From JAUIEH01 sp964483375 (GTDB lineage Bacteria > Pseudomonadota > Alphaproteobacteria > Caulobacterales > Maricaulaceae), in the NCBI GenBank assembly GCA_964483375.1, contig CAZABJ010000027.1, forward strand, positions 1-35,548: 35,548 nt of DNA. Direction: 5' to 3'. The notes beneath the pieces are model-generated. The model saw only the letters and a program-made list of their open reading frames with translations. It was not told the DNA's origin and made no database searches. This document shows, in pieces, positions 15,047 through 24,683 of the stretch. Made by a program: the position numbers and the translations under genes. The stretch's first letter is position 1, and the number at the start of each line of letters is the position of its first letter.

Positions 15047-16762
15047 ATGCTATGCGCCACGCGAAGCGCGCTCGCCGCCGGCGCGGCGGCCATGCTCGCT
15101 GCGGCCTGTTCGTCCGTGCCGGGCTTGGGCCCGACGCCGCGGGCTGAGACCGCGACCGCAGCAACGTCCACAGCCGGGCCGAGCGAAATCACCGAGCAAG
15201 ACTTGGCGCGCCGCATCGCCACCTTCTCCGACGACGCCTTTGAAGGGCGCGCCCCGGGCACCCCGGGCGGAATTGCGGCGAGCCAGTGGATCGCCGATGA
15301 AATGGCGGCCATGGGGCTGGCGCCGGCGGGCGAGAACGGGACCTATTTCCAAGCCGTTCCCCTGGTGCAAAGCGCGGTGAACCGAGACGCCTCCCACGTG
15401 GATTTCCGCGCTGGCGAACGGACCATGGAGGTTGAGTTCGGCCGCGACATCGTCGCCTGGACGAAACGTCAAAGCGCCGGGGAAGTCAGCGTGGAAGCCA
15501 GCGACCTTGTATTCGTCGGCTACGGCGTGGTGGCGCCGGAATATGGCTGGAACGACTATGAAGGCGTCGACGTGCGCGGTCGTACGGTGGTCATGCTGGT
15601 CAACGACCCAGGTTTTGAAAGCGGCGACGAGGACCTCTTCAACGGCCGGTCGATGACGTATTACGGCCGCTGGACCTACAAGTTTGAAGAAGCCGCCCGC
15701 CAAGGCGCGGCCGCCGCCATCATCGTCCATGAGACCGCCCCGGCGAGCTACCCCTGGCAGGTGGTGCAGTTTTCCTGGTCGGGCGCGCAATATGACTTGG
15801 AGCGCCCCAATAACGGCGCCGACCGGGTGGCGGTGGAAAGCTGGATCACCCGGAGCCTGGCGCAACAGCTCTTCGCCGCGGCGGGCGTGGATTGGGCGGA
15901 CGCCCGGCGCGCCGCCCGCGAACCGGGCTTTCGCGCCATCGAGCTGCCGGGCGTCACGTTCGAAGCCGCGCTGACCACCGAGATCGATCGTCTCGAGACG
16001 CGCAACGTGCTGGGCATGATCCCTGGCGCAGAGCGTCCCGACGAATATGTGCTCTACACCGCCCATTGGGACCATTTGGGAATGCGCGAGGAAAGCGCAG
16101 AGCAAGACATCGTCTTCAACGGCGCGGTCGATAACGCCACCGGGGTTGCGACGATTCTGGAGATCGCCGAACGCTTCGCGGGCGAGCCGCCTCCGGAACG
16201 ATCGGTCCTCTTCCTCGCCGTCGGCGCTGAGGAGTCCGGTCTGTTGGGCTCAGCCTATTACGCCGCCAATCCGCTCTATTCGCCGGCTCAAACCGTAGGC
16301 GGCATGAATGTCGACGCCTCGCTTCCCATCGGCCGGACCCGCGACATCATCGTCATCGGCTCCGGAGCCTCGGAACTCGAAGATATCCTGGCTGAGGAGG
16401 CGGCGCGCCAGAACCGGGTTCTCGCGTCCGATCCCACCCCCGAAGCGGGCTACTTCTATCGCTCAGACCATGTGGAGTTCGCCAAAGTGGGCATCCCGAT
16501 GCTGTATGCGGACGGTGGCGAGGACCACATTGAACTGGGGATCGAACACGGCCGGGCCATCAGCGACGCCTACCGCGCGAACGCTTATCACAAGCCCTCT
16601 GATGAGTTTTCCGAGGCCTGGGACATGTCCGGCTTCGTCGAAAACGCTGAGCTTCTCTACAATGTCGGCGTCAGGCTGGCGACTATGGACGGGTGGCCGA
16701 ACTGGTATGAGGGCAATGAGTTCCGCGCCATTCGAGACGCATCCCGAGCGGGCTTGGATTAA
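15047..16762 (+). CDS. M28-family metallopeptidase, lipoprotein
   Basis: This 571-residue secreted zinc peptidase starts with a lipoprotein signal ending LAAAC-SS, so it is anchored by a lipidated cysteine (residue 21 from this start). A protease-associated (PA) domain lies at roughly residues 130-300, for example VFVGYGVVAPEYGWNDYEG. The M28 core shows AHWDHLG (His340), GAVDNATG (Asp362), the catalytic pair in GAEESGLLGS, MNVDAS, and the last zinc ligand in AYHKPSDEF. All ligands are present, so it should be an active aminopeptidase. GGGGAGG lies 7 nt before ATG 15047 but only 1 nt before the ATG at 15041, so the second is favoured. A terminator follows the gene. Confidence 0.94.
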   Translation: MLCATRSALAAGAAAMLAAACSSVPGLGPTPRAETATAATSTAGPSEITEQDLARRIATFSDDAFEGRAPGTPGGIAASQWIADEMAAMGLAPAGENGTYFQAVPLVQSAVNRDASHVDFRAGERTMEVEFGRDIVAWTKRQSAGEVSVEASDLVFVGYGVVAPEYGWNDYEGVDVRGRTVVMLVNDPGFESGDEDLFNGRSMTYYGRWTYKFEEAARQGAAAAIIVHETAPASYPWQVVQFSWSGAQYDLERPNNGADRVAVESWITRSLAQQLFAAAGVDWADARRAAREPGFRAIELPGVTFEAALTTEIDRLETRNVLGMIPGAERPDEYVLYTAHWDHLGMREESAEQDIVFNGAVDNATGVATILEIAERFAGEPPPERSVLFLAVGAEESGLLGSAYYAANPLYSPAQTVGGMNVDASLPIGRTRDIIVIGSGASELEDILAEEAARQNRVLASDPTPEAGYFYRSDHVEFAKVGIPMLYADGGEDHIELGIEHGRAISDAYRANAYHKPSDEFSEAWDMSGFVENAELLYNVGVRLATMDGWPNWYEGNEFRAIRDASRAGLD

Positions 16763-16786
16763 GGCCCTCGCAAAGGTCGATAAGTC

Positions 16787-16818
16787 GGGGACGTCGACGC
16801 AGCCGGCGTCCCCTTATT
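16787..16818 (+). terminator. Terminator after the M28 peptidase gene
   Basis: A 7-bp stem (GGGGACG at 16787-16793 with CGTCCCC at 16807-16813) and 13-nt loop are followed by TTATT. It lies between convergent genes. The rest of the 227-nt gap to 16990 shows no gene. Confidence 0.7.
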
Positions 16819-16989
16819 CTGGTCTGTTGCGTTCTGAGACCGAAGGGGCGTTCGTGATGAACGCGAAATCCGGACTTACCGTCACGTTTTCAGCCTAAAG
16901 CGAGTGGCGGACAGACGCCCGGCTGCTTTGCGACGGTTTCTTCAGACCGCACCCTATGTGCTCATGAATTACGGATAAGCGCGAGCGCG

Positions 16990-17685
16990 CTACCGCCCGT
17001 CGTCAGCCACCAAGATGCGCGCGACCGCCGCGTCGTCGTCAAATGCGGAGGTCGTCGCGGCCTCGCCCGCGGCGTAATCCCCCGCTAGACCATCCGGCGC
17101 GGCGACCACGAACAAGACGTTCGAGGGCGGACCGCGGTCGAACTCGGCATATTCGCCAGGGGGCACGTCGAACTCTCCCTCAGGCAAGTTCTCGATGAAA
17201 ACATCGCCATAGACCTCGGCGACCAACGCCAGCGACATGCCGGGCGCGACGCCCTGGACGGTGCGGTAGCGGGGGTTGTCGGTCTCAACCCAAAGGATCT
17301 GTGCGTCCGCGGTCTCCTCAGTGGTTCGCGCCCGGCCGCAAAGATGGGTTTCTCCATCGCGCTGGGCGCATAACAGGCCGGCGGGCGCGTCTCCGGCGTC
17401 GCCATCGAGGGAGAACGTGAAGCGCGCCTCAGGCATCGCGCCGCGCATTTGCGCGAACGTCATGCCAGGAGAAACGGGCCCGACGCCGGCGGCGGTGATG
17501 AGGTAGTCCTCCGGGGCGACCGCGTCTCCAGCGGCGACTTCCTCCAAATTCGCGTCTTCAGGGGTCTCGATCGGCGTGGGTTCAGGTTCGCCCGGAGCCG
17601 CCTGTTCGCGGTCGTCGCATGAGGCCAAGGCCAGCAACACAACCCCGGCCAGCAATCCGCGCTGATACGCGTTCACCGTCGCCAT
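16990..17685 (-). CDS. Small lipoprotein with duplicated motif, function unknown
   Basis: I do not recognise this 231-residue protein. It starts MATVNAYQRGLLAG and has the lipobox LLALASC-DD, with Cys23 lipidated, then a Glu/Pro-rich linker. The folded part contains two similar elements, VGPVSPGMTFAQMRGAMPE and QGVAPGMSLALVAEVYGD, which look like an internal duplication, and ends in an acidic segment. It sits 19 nt after the penicillin-binding protein gene on the same strand, so it is probably co-expressed with it. The GGGAG 8-10 nt upstream of ATG 17685 supports the start; the open frame extends further upstream into the PBP gene, but without homology. Confidence 0.82.
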   Translation of the reverse strand: MATVNAYQRGLLAGVVLLALASCDDREQAAPGEPEPTPIETPEDANLEEVAAGDAVAPEDYLITAAGVGPVSPGMTFAQMRGAMPEARFTFSLDGDAGDAPAGLLCAQRDGETHLCGRARTTEETADAQILWVETDNPRYRTVQGVAPGMSLALVAEVYGDVFIENLPEGEFDVPPGEYAEFDRGPPSNVLFVVAAPDGLAGDYAAGEAATTSAFDDDAAVARILVADDGR

Positions 17686-17704
17686 CGGCTTTCTCCCGTT
17701 TCCG

Positions 17705-20131
17705 TCATCTCGGCTGGACCGCTTCCTCGAGAAGGTCGGCCAGCAACACGTCAACCACCGGCGCCAACAGCCCTCCGCCCGCATCGTCGGCGAACGCCCG
17801 ACTGGGGTCGCCCGCGCCAGCCGCCACGACAAAGCTGTAACGCCGTCCGTCCGCGAACTCGACCCCGCCCGCGACCCACCAGTCATAAACATTGATCGCC
17901 ACCAAGTTGCCCAGACCGCGCGTGCCCGTTTTCGCGACCAGAATCGCGACCTCGGGATTCTCGTCGGGACACCATTGGCTCATGTCCTCAAGCGTCGCGC
18001 GCTCGGCGCAGACAGGCGCGGCGAGCATCCGCCGCACGAAGGTGACGTCGCCTCGCCCCGCCACGTCGCCCACGATCACCGGGTCACGCACCAAATCCCG
18101 CGCGGAGGCGTCAATAATCCGCTCCTCGTCGGGATCGGTGCGCACATAGCTGTCGATCAAGCTTGGGAGCGGAACGCTCGCATCCCAATTGCCGCGCGCA
18201 TATTCAAGCGAGAGCGCGGCGAGCCGATGCACGTGGCGCGGCGTGCCGGCGTAGCGGCCCATCACCAAATTCGTCCGCGCGGGGGTCTCGGCATGCACCT
18301 CGGGCAGCGCGAACCCCAAATCGCTCATGAACCGGTGGAGACGGCCATTGGGTAGGACGTCGGCCTCTTCGCTGAGACGCCGAATGACCGCGTCGTTCAA
18401 AGACCCAGCCACCGCCTCGCGCGCGGTCACGGTCGCCCGGTCATCCGAGCCGCCCTCGCCGTAGCAACGCGCCGAGGACCGATCCGGTCGAACATTGCGC
18501 AGACAGGCGTTGTCCCAAGCCTCGTCCGCGTCGGAGAGCCCCGCCTCCGCCATAAGGAGCACCGCGCCGATCTTGCCCACAGACGCGATCTCCCGGGTCT
18601 CCAGAGAGGCGTCATAAGCGCCGCGGCCGAAGCTGGTCCATTCCCGACGGGCCGCCGGCCCGGCGTACAGACTGTCCCAACTGGTGTCGATAAAGCGCAC
18701 GATGCGTCCGCGATGGTCCGCCGCAACCACCACCAAAGGCGCTCGAGGCGCGTCCTCGACAAGCGCGCGGCGCGCCTCAGCGGGGCTGTCCAGGTCGCGG
18801 TCATAGAGCCGCCAATCCGCTTCTTCTTCGACGGCGAGCACCGCTTCGGAGACCCGGTTGGCGAAGGCGATGTTCCGCGGAATATCGATAGTGAGGCGGA
18901 CTTCCGCGGCGTGACCGCGCCACTGCGCGCCGAACTGGTCGCGCAGCTCGGCCACCACGGTTTGCTGAACGTCCCGCGCCAAGCGGTTCGCCATGGTTTC
19001 AGGGTGACGCGCCAAACGCTCGGGAGGCTCTCCCAGCGCGTCAGCCAAGGCGATGACGTTCTCATCCACATGCGGTCGCGGCGCCTCAGCGGCGAGCGCG
19101 TCGAGCGCCGCATGGACGCTGGCGCGTTCGGCGGCGGGTACGACCTGGTCGCTCTCAGCGCACCGTCGCGCCCGGGCGGACAAGGCGGTCGCGTTCTCCC
19201 CCAACAGCGCGCGCCAGCGCGCGTGCGCGCCATAGCTGACGGGTTGATAGACCGCTGAGGCGAGCGCGATCTGCTGGGCGGGGCTCAAGGCGTCGGCGGA
19301 GACGCCGAACAGGGCGCGGCCGGCGGCTTCAACGCCGAAAACATCGAAACGTCCTCCCGCGCCCTGTATGAGGGCGATGTGACGCGCCGACCACGCGCGC
19401 AGCCGCCGCTCGTCGCCGCCGTCACGCAGCCGCCGATGCAGGATGGGCGCGGCGTTCCATTCTCGAATTTTCCGCCAGATTTCCGCCTGTAAGCCGCCGC
19501 CTTGGCCGGGATACTCCTTCATAAAGGAGCGGGCGAGCTGCATTTCGATGGTTGAGCCGCCCGCACCCGGCCGCAGGCGCCGCGCCGCCCAAGACCGCCT
19601 TACGGTGGAGACCGGAATGCGCAAAACGCCGAGAAAGTCTATCCCGAACGGATTGGTCGGCGTCGCACGGTTTTCGTCCTCCAGCGACACCAGACACCGC
19701 CAGTAATAGGGCGGCGCATCGTCCACATGGGCGGCTTTGTGGTCGGGGAAGGCCGTGTACCAACCCGGCAGGCGAAGAGGACGGCTGGGATCGGTCAGGA
19801 TGTCTCGGTCGAATTGACTGTCGATCAGCCCGATATAGCGACCGCCCGCATCGGTCAGGATCGTCGCGTCAGCACGATCTGCGGCGCGTTCGAAGGTGCG
19901 CCAGACCCCGCCCTCCCAAAGCCGCGTCATTTGCGGCAGTCCGTAGGCGACGAACGCTGCGCCGAAAAACCAGACCCCGCCGATGACGAGGACCGAGCCG
20001 AACAGCACGCGCCGCCGGCGTCCCGAGAATAAGAGATCGACCGCCCGCAACCCCAGCCGCGCGACGCCATGAACGAGTGTGAGCCCGAATGACGCCGCTC
20101 GGAGCGCCAACCGCATCAGGAAACCGAGCAT
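17705..20131 (-). CDS. Divergent class A penicillin-binding protein (GT51 + transpeptidase)
   Basis: This 808-residue inner-membrane protein has a membrane anchor at about residues 42-63, a GT51 glycosyltransferase domain (about 140-310) and a transpeptidase domain (about 460-800). Transpeptidase motifs are complete: SVGK (Ser517-Lys520), SLN (577-579) and KTG (734-736). The GT51 part is unusual: the normal EDxxFxxHxGvD reads EDENRATPTNPFGID from Glu151, and GGSTITQQL is GGSTIEMQL, while the first catalytic Glu and the RKIRE region remain. It may build or crosslink a special peptidoglycan or have weak glycosyl transfer. GAAGGG lies just upstream of the ATG. It is the middle gene of an envelope operon, 31 nt after the DUF900 gene. 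Confidence 0.92.
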   Translation of the reverse strand: MLGFLMRLALRAASFGLTLVHGVARLGLRAVDLLFSGRRRRVLFGSVLVIGGVWFFGAAFVAYGLPQMTRLWEGGVWRTFERAADRADATILTDAGGRYIGLIDSQFDRDILTDPSRPLRLPGWYTAFPDHKAAHVDDAPPYYWRCLVSLEDENRATPTNPFGIDFLGVLRIPVSTVRRSWAARRLRPGAGGSTIEMQLARSFMKEYPGQGGGLQAEIWRKIREWNAAPILHRRLRDGGDERRLRAWSARHIALIQGAGGRFDVFGVEAAGRALFGVSADALSPAQQIALASAVYQPVSYGAHARWRALLGENATALSARARRCAESDQVVPAAERASVHAALDALAAEAPRPHVDENVIALADALGEPPERLARHPETMANRLARDVQQTVVAELRDQFGAQWRGHAAEVRLTIDIPRNIAFANRVSEAVLAVEEEADWRLYDRDLDSPAEARRALVEDAPRAPLVVVAADHRGRIVRFIDTSWDSLYAGPAARREWTSFGRGAYDASLETREIASVGKIGAVLLMAEAGLSDADEAWDNACLRNVRPDRSSARCYGEGGSDDRATVTAREAVAGSLNDAVIRRLSEEADVLPNGRLHRFMSDLGFALPEVHAETPARTNLVMGRYAGTPRHVHRLAALSLEYARGNWDASVPLPSLIDSYVRTDPDEERIIDASARDLVRDPVIVGDVAGRGDVTFVRRMLAAPVCAERATLEDMSQWCPDENPEVAILVAKTGTRGLGNLVAINVYDWWVAGGVEFADGRRYSFVVAAGAGDPSRAFADDAGGGLLAPVVDVLLADLLEEAVQPR

Positions 20132-20162
20132 GTCGACCCTTCTCCGCGCCGACCTCAGCGCA

Positions 20163-22046
20163 TCAACGCGCGTCCACGGCGAGCGCCTCCAATATCGCGC
20201 TCACCCCGGCCCAGTCGACGGCTTCATCCGCCTGCGCGGCCATTTCCGCAGCGATACGGCGCGCTTCGGCTAAGTCGGTCTGCCGCCACAAGGTCATCGC
20301 CGCGTCGAAGCTCTCGCGCTCACAGGGAGCGGCGTCGCCCGCTTCCAGCGCCCAATAGCCTGCGCCGTTCACATCGGCGCGGGGGCTGAGGACGCAGCGC
20401 GCGCCCGGCGTCAACGAATGCCAGATGACCGAGCGGAAATCGTCCAGCGCCGCGCTGGCGAAATCATCGTGACCCACCGCGTCATCGCTCACCGCACTGG
20501 TGTCGATGGTGTCGAGCACGCCTTCGATCACCACCGGATCGTTTGCGTCGCCCGCACGCCGATAATCGCCGTTGATGAAGCGCGACAACGCCAAAGCCCG
20601 GTCATTCGCCGAAGCGTAGAGCGTCATGCGACGGGCCAACGGCCGAAGCTCGGGCACCCGAAGCGCGAAATGGTCCGCATCCACGTCGGGAGCGGCGAAG
20701 ACGATTTCGTCAAAGGGCGGGGAACGCGTGAAACGCGGGGCGTCATCGGCGATCTCCTCAAGCGCTTCGAGGAGATATCGGTTGCCCATGGAATGGGCGA
20801 TGAGATGGAGCGCGTCAGCGCCGGATTCCTGGGCGACATAGTGCAGGAAGTTGCGCAGATCATTCACCACCGGGGCGACCAATTGTCCGCCATCGGCCAC
20901 ATAGCCCAGCACGCCTCCGCGCGACGGCCAGCTATAGGCGATGGCCGCCCCGTCGATCGCAAGGTCGACCGACAATTGGGCGGTGCGCTCGACAGCGCCT
21001 CGAAACTCGGTGTTGTAGCCATGGATGAAGACGAACGCCTCGCGCCGATCGGAGGCCTCCATGTCCGCACGCAGCCGCGCGGCGAGCTCCTCTAACCCGT
21101 CAAACGTCTCGAGGTCTTGAAGGATCACGTGGCGCTCAGGGTTCGGCCGAAACTCTCCGCGCCACACGCTGGGCCGAGGGATCTCTCCCACCGCGCGGTT
21201 CCTGGTCGGCACGGACACGTTGACGACGCCCACCGCCAAGGCGCCGCGACGACCGCCGTAATAGCGATTGGGATCATTAGACCCCGACGGCTCCCGGTTC
21301 ACGCCATAATAAACAGGCACGATTTCAAACGGCGCGCCATCATCGCTGAAGCCGCCGACACGCGGGCCGGCGTGCTCATCGGCAAGGCCGGGCGCCGGTT
21401 CGGCAGGCGGATAGGGCGGAGGAAGGGCCTCGGTCAGCTCGGTTTCCAGCCCGCCCGTCGCAATCTCTTCGGTCGCCGTGGTCTCATCGGACGGCCCGGT
21501 CCAACGCTCACGCAGCTCCGACAGCCTGGTGCGGAGCCGCCTCTGCTCGTCACCGTCGAGCCGGTCGCTCAATTCTTCCAACCGAAGCGCCAAAAGCGGC
21601 GCGAGCGCGGCGCTGCTCTGGCCCGTCACGCCCTCGGTCAGCGCGAGCGCCTCGCGGACAGCCGCGTCCGCTGCACCCCAGTCGCGCAGCGCCACGGCGA
21701 TTTCCGCGGACCGGCGATAGAGCTGGGCCTGCTCAATCGGGGAGATGTCATCCGCGTCAGCAATGAGCGACTGCAGCAGCGGGCGCACAGCCTCATACGC
21801 GCCGACTTCAATTAAGCCGTCGACGAGGGAGAGCTTAAGCGCGAACACCTCCTCACCGCTTAGTCCAGCGCCGGCATAGTCCACCGTCCACAGGCTCGCG
21901 GCGGCGGCGGCGGCGGACTGTGCGTCGCCGGTTTCGGTCGCCGCTGCGAAGGCGGCCAAATCGTCCCGGGGCAGTTGGGCTTGCACCGCGGTCGCGGTGA
22001 CCGCAAAGGCCGTAAGGGCCGCTGCGGCGATCGCCAAAGCTCGCAT
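20163..22046 (-). CDS. Secreted alpha/beta hydrolase of the DUF900 family
   Basis: The 627-residue protein has a signal peptide (MRALAIAAAALTAFAVTATA..QA). Residues about 30-190 form a helical, TPR-like region, followed by a Pro-rich linker. The C-terminal DUF900 hydrolase shows the family entry VPVYYGVNREP, YYGGRRG, the strand AFVFIHGYNTEF and the nucleophile elbow LIAHSMGN (Ser419). Proteins of this family (COG4782) are mostly uncharacterised esterase-like enzymes. GGGAG lies about 9 nt before the ATG. It is first in a three-gene minus-strand run with a PBP and a lipoprotein, which points to an envelope role; this is inference. Confidence 0.92.
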   Translation of the reverse strand: MRALAIAAAALTAFAVTATAVQAQLPRDDLAAFAAATETGDAQSAAAAAASLWTVDYAGAGLSGEEVFALKLSLVDGLIEVGAYEAVRPLLQSLIADADDISPIEQAQLYRRSAEIAVALRDWGAADAAVREALALTEGVTGQSSAALAPLLALRLEELSDRLDGDEQRRLRTRLSELRERWTGPSDETTATEEIATGGLETELTEALPPPYPPAEPAPGLADEHAGPRVGGFSDDGAPFEIVPVYYGVNREPSGSNDPNRYYGGRRGALAVGVVNVSVPTRNRAVGEIPRPSVWRGEFRPNPERHVILQDLETFDGLEELAARLRADMEASDRREAFVFIHGYNTEFRGAVERTAQLSVDLAIDGAAIAYSWPSRGGVLGYVADGGQLVAPVVNDLRNFLHYVAQESGADALHLIAHSMGNRYLLEALEEIADDAPRFTRSPPFDEIVFAAPDVDADHFALRVPELRPLARRMTLYASANDRALALSRFINGDYRRAGDANDPVVIEGVLDTIDTSAVSDDAVGHDDFASAALDDFRSVIWHSLTPGARCVLSPRADVNGAGYWALEAGDAAPCERESFDAAMTLWRQTDLAEARRIAAEMAAQADEAVDWAGVSAILEALAVDAR

Positions 22047-22130
22047 GTTCGGGTTCTCCCTCGCTCAATCTGGGCATAGTGCCGCGCGAATGTGACCGAC
22101 ATTAGGGCGGAGATTGCGGCGCCCGAAGCC

Positions 22131-22159
22131 TTGACGTCGCGGGTGGGGGCCCCTTATAT
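22131..22159 (+). promoter_or_regulatory. Promoter of the initiator tRNA gene
   Basis: TTGACG (22131-22136) and TTATAT (22154-22159) are separated by 17 bp, a near-consensus housekeeping promoter. The -10 ends about 15 nt before the mature tRNA 5' end, which leaves a short leader for RNase P. Confidence 0.8.
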
Positions 22160-22174
22160 CCCGCGCTCCCTTGG

Positions 22175-22251
<77 letters not shown>

Positions 22252-22276
22252 ACATTCTCAGCAGCTATTCCCAGCA

Positions 22277-24589
22277 TCAATTGCGTCGCGAACCGCTGGC
22301 GGCGTCCTCATCGGCGCGCGCCAGCGCATCGAGCAGCAACAGATACCCCGCATGCGCCCAGGCGTAAGGCGCCGGGGCGCCCGAGCCCTCTCCGCGGATG
22401 TAACCGTCTGGATTGGCGCCGACGCCATCCCACACCTGCTGCGGCAACATCAGGCCTTCATTGGCGAAGGTCTCAAGCCCGGCCACATATCGGTTGCGAA
22501 TGACGGCGCGCTCAGCCGAGGACAACTCGCCGTCGAACACGGCGCGCGAGAGGTCGAACCGTCCCCGCTCAGCGCTGAGCACCGGCCAGACCCGACCGCG
22601 CGCGCCTTCATGCTCGACTTGGCCTGCGACAAAGCCCGCCCCGGTCTCGACGCTTTCGCCATAGCCATCGTCCGCATAGCGCCGCCACCCCGGGAATACG
22701 CCGTCAGGTTGGCGGAACACATATCGCAGCCGCGTCTCGTGGGCCTCCGACACCGCGTCAAGCGCCGCCAGCGCCGGAGCGAGATCGCGGTTGAAGGGGC
22801 TGACATGACCATAAAGCGCCGGGGTTAGGATCGTGGGGTCGTAGCCTTCGGATTGGGCGCTGAGACGCGCCTCAATGGACGCGACGATGCGTTGCGCGGC
22901 GCTGCGATAACGCCGGGCGCGCTCGGCCTCGCCGTCACGCGCGGCCAGATCGCCCGCCGCAGTCAGCGCTGATGCGGCGACGCTGGCTTCGGCATAGCCT
23001 GGCGTGTCGCTGACGCCCCAGCGCGTCCGCGACGGCCCGCCCGCGTCCCAAAGCGAAACCAACGCATCGGCGAGGGCGAACGTCTCCGCGGCATCCCCAT
23101 CCTGACCGGCTCCCCGCAGCAGAACCTGGCTGGACAACAAAACGGCGCGGGCGGCCGACCCCGGCCCATGCGCCCTCAGCCGCGCCGCAGCGGCCTGGCC
23201 CGTTTGCTCATCGCCAAGCGCGAAGAACGCCAACCCGCTCTCATACGTCATCCACGGTCCGACCGCCCTGAGCGACGGGGGGGCGGCGGCGATGCGGCCC
23301 TCGCCCCAAGGGACGCCGAGAAAGCCGGAGATTTCGCCGGGCGCGGATTTGTCCTCCAACGCTTTGAGGACGAGCGCGCTCGCAAAGGCCAGCGCGCCGC
23401 CGTCACCGGCCTGCGCCGCAATACCGGGCAAGCGCGAAAGCGACGCAAGATAGTCCGACCACCCCACATGCTGGCCGTCCCCGACATAACGCGCGCGCAC
23501 ATCATCGAAACCGGCCGCGAGCGCGTTGGCCGCCTCCCCCAGGGCTGCGGTGCTCGACGCCCCGAACCCCAAGGCCAAAAGATGCTCGTGCACGCCCTCG
23601 CCTTGGGCGGACAAGCGCGCGGCGAGCGCGACATCCCCGGCCTCATCGCCGGTGGCGGCGAACGTCCAGTCCATGGCGCCGTCTTCAAGGTCAATCGCGC
23701 CGTCAGAGACCCCTGCGAACCCCGCCGAGGCGGCCTCAAACGGCCGGTCGCCGACAACGGCCAAGTGAACGTCGCCTTCATGGGCCTGCAACGCGGTTAT
23801 GCCGGCGCGCGCGAAATCCCCCGACCCGGTTCCGGCGATGGCGGGATCCACGAGCATGTAGAGCGACAGGCCCGGCGCGCGCGCCTCAAAGCTGACCTGC
23901 ATGACGAGCGCTTGGGCGTCAGGGTCGGTGAGGATGGTCCGCGTCAGCACATAATCCCCGCGTCGATCGCGGCTTTCGATGACGAAAGCGGGCGCGAGCG
24001 GCCGGCCATCGTCATCCATTGCGAGATAGCTGACCGCGGAAACCATGTCCTCGGCTTCATTGTCTTCAAAGCCAGGGCCGGTGACGAGGAAGCGCCAGTC
24101 GCGCAGCTGCAGGTCGTGCAGCCCGCCATAGCTCACTTCCGTGAGACGGCTTTGGGCGAGGGTGAACCAAACGTGGGAGACTACGCCCGTCTCGGCGGCG
24201 TCGGAAAACCCGCCGTCCAGATACGCTTCGTAAGACGTTCCCAGACCGGTTTTGCTTGCATGGGTCCAGCTGCGGGTCTCCCCCGGCGCGCCTGGGGAGA
24301 CGTCATTTGTGGGCTCGGGTCTGGGCGGCGCCAGCGGCTCGGATCGGATTTCAGGCGCTGTGGAAACGGTGTTCACCGTCGAGGCGACGTCGGCGAGTTC
24401 GATATTCGCGGGCTCGACGGATGGGGCGGCGTCAAGATCAGCGTCGGGTTGGGGCTCGCCGCCGGCGACGTTCTCCCCTTGCTCGGCCGTGGTTTCTGCT
24501 TCGGTCCGCTCGGGCTCGGATTGGCCCCCGCATGCGGCCACGCCGCCGACAAGGAGGACCGTTCGGAAAAGTGCGGATGACACGCGCAT
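22277..24589 (-). CDS. GH15 glucoamylase-like lipoprotein lacking the catalytic acid
   Basis: This protein of about 770 residues is a lipoprotein (signal ending LLVGGVAAC-GG) with a long acidic/Pro-rich linker. Its body follows bacterial GH15 glucoamylases and glucodextranases: SKTGLGTSYEAYL and VVSHVWFTLAQSRLTEVSYG (N-terminal beta domain), SGFLGVPWGEGR, GYGESVETGAGF, VWPVLSAERGRFDLSRA (general-base Glu674 kept) and LPQQVWDGVG...YAWAHAGYLLLLDAL. The acid motif RWEE reads RWGV (Trp524-Val526), and the WxRD motif of subsite -1 is absent, so it probably binds a glucan without cleaving it or uses another mechanism. ATG 24589 follows AAGGAG by 8 nt; ATG 24616, also with a possible ribosome-binding site, would add 9 residues. 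Confidence 0.87.
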   Translation of the reverse strand: MRVSSALFRTVLLVGGVAACGGQSEPERTEAETTAEQGENVAGGEPQPDADLDAAPSVEPANIELADVASTVNTVSTAPEIRSEPLAPPRPEPTNDVSPGAPGETRSWTHASKTGLGTSYEAYLDGGFSDAAETGVVSHVWFTLAQSRLTEVSYGGLHDLQLRDWRFLVTGPGFEDNEAEDMVSAVSYLAMDDDGRPLAPAFVIESRDRRGDYVLTRTILTDPDAQALVMQVSFEARAPGLSLYMLVDPAIAGTGSGDFARAGITALQAHEGDVHLAVVGDRPFEAASAGFAGVSDGAIDLEDGAMDWTFAATGDEAGDVALAARLSAQGEGVHEHLLALGFGASSTAALGEAANALAAGFDDVRARYVGDGQHVGWSDYLASLSRLPGIAAQAGDGGALAFASALVLKALEDKSAPGEISGFLGVPWGEGRIAAAPPSLRAVGPWMTYESGLAFFALGDEQTGQAAAARLRAHGPGSAARAVLLSSQVLLRGAGQDGDAAETFALADALVSLWDAGGPSRTRWGVSDTPGYAEASVAASALTAAGDLAARDGEAERARRYRSAAQRIVASIEARLSAQSEGYDPTILTPALYGHVSPFNRDLAPALAALDAVSEAHETRLRYVFRQPDGVFPGWRRYADDGYGESVETGAGFVAGQVEHEGARGRVWPVLSAERGRFDLSRAVFDGELSSAERAVIRNRYVAGLETFANEGLMLPQQVWDGVGANPDGYIRGEGSGAPAPYAWAHAGYLLLLDALARADEDAASGSRRN

Positions 24590-24683
24590 GGCGGCGGCTC
24601 CTTGGTCCCTGGACATCGCTTACCCTCAGGCGAGGCGTGAGAGAAGGCCGAGACCGTGGCGAGAGTCGGGCGAAACCGCACGG

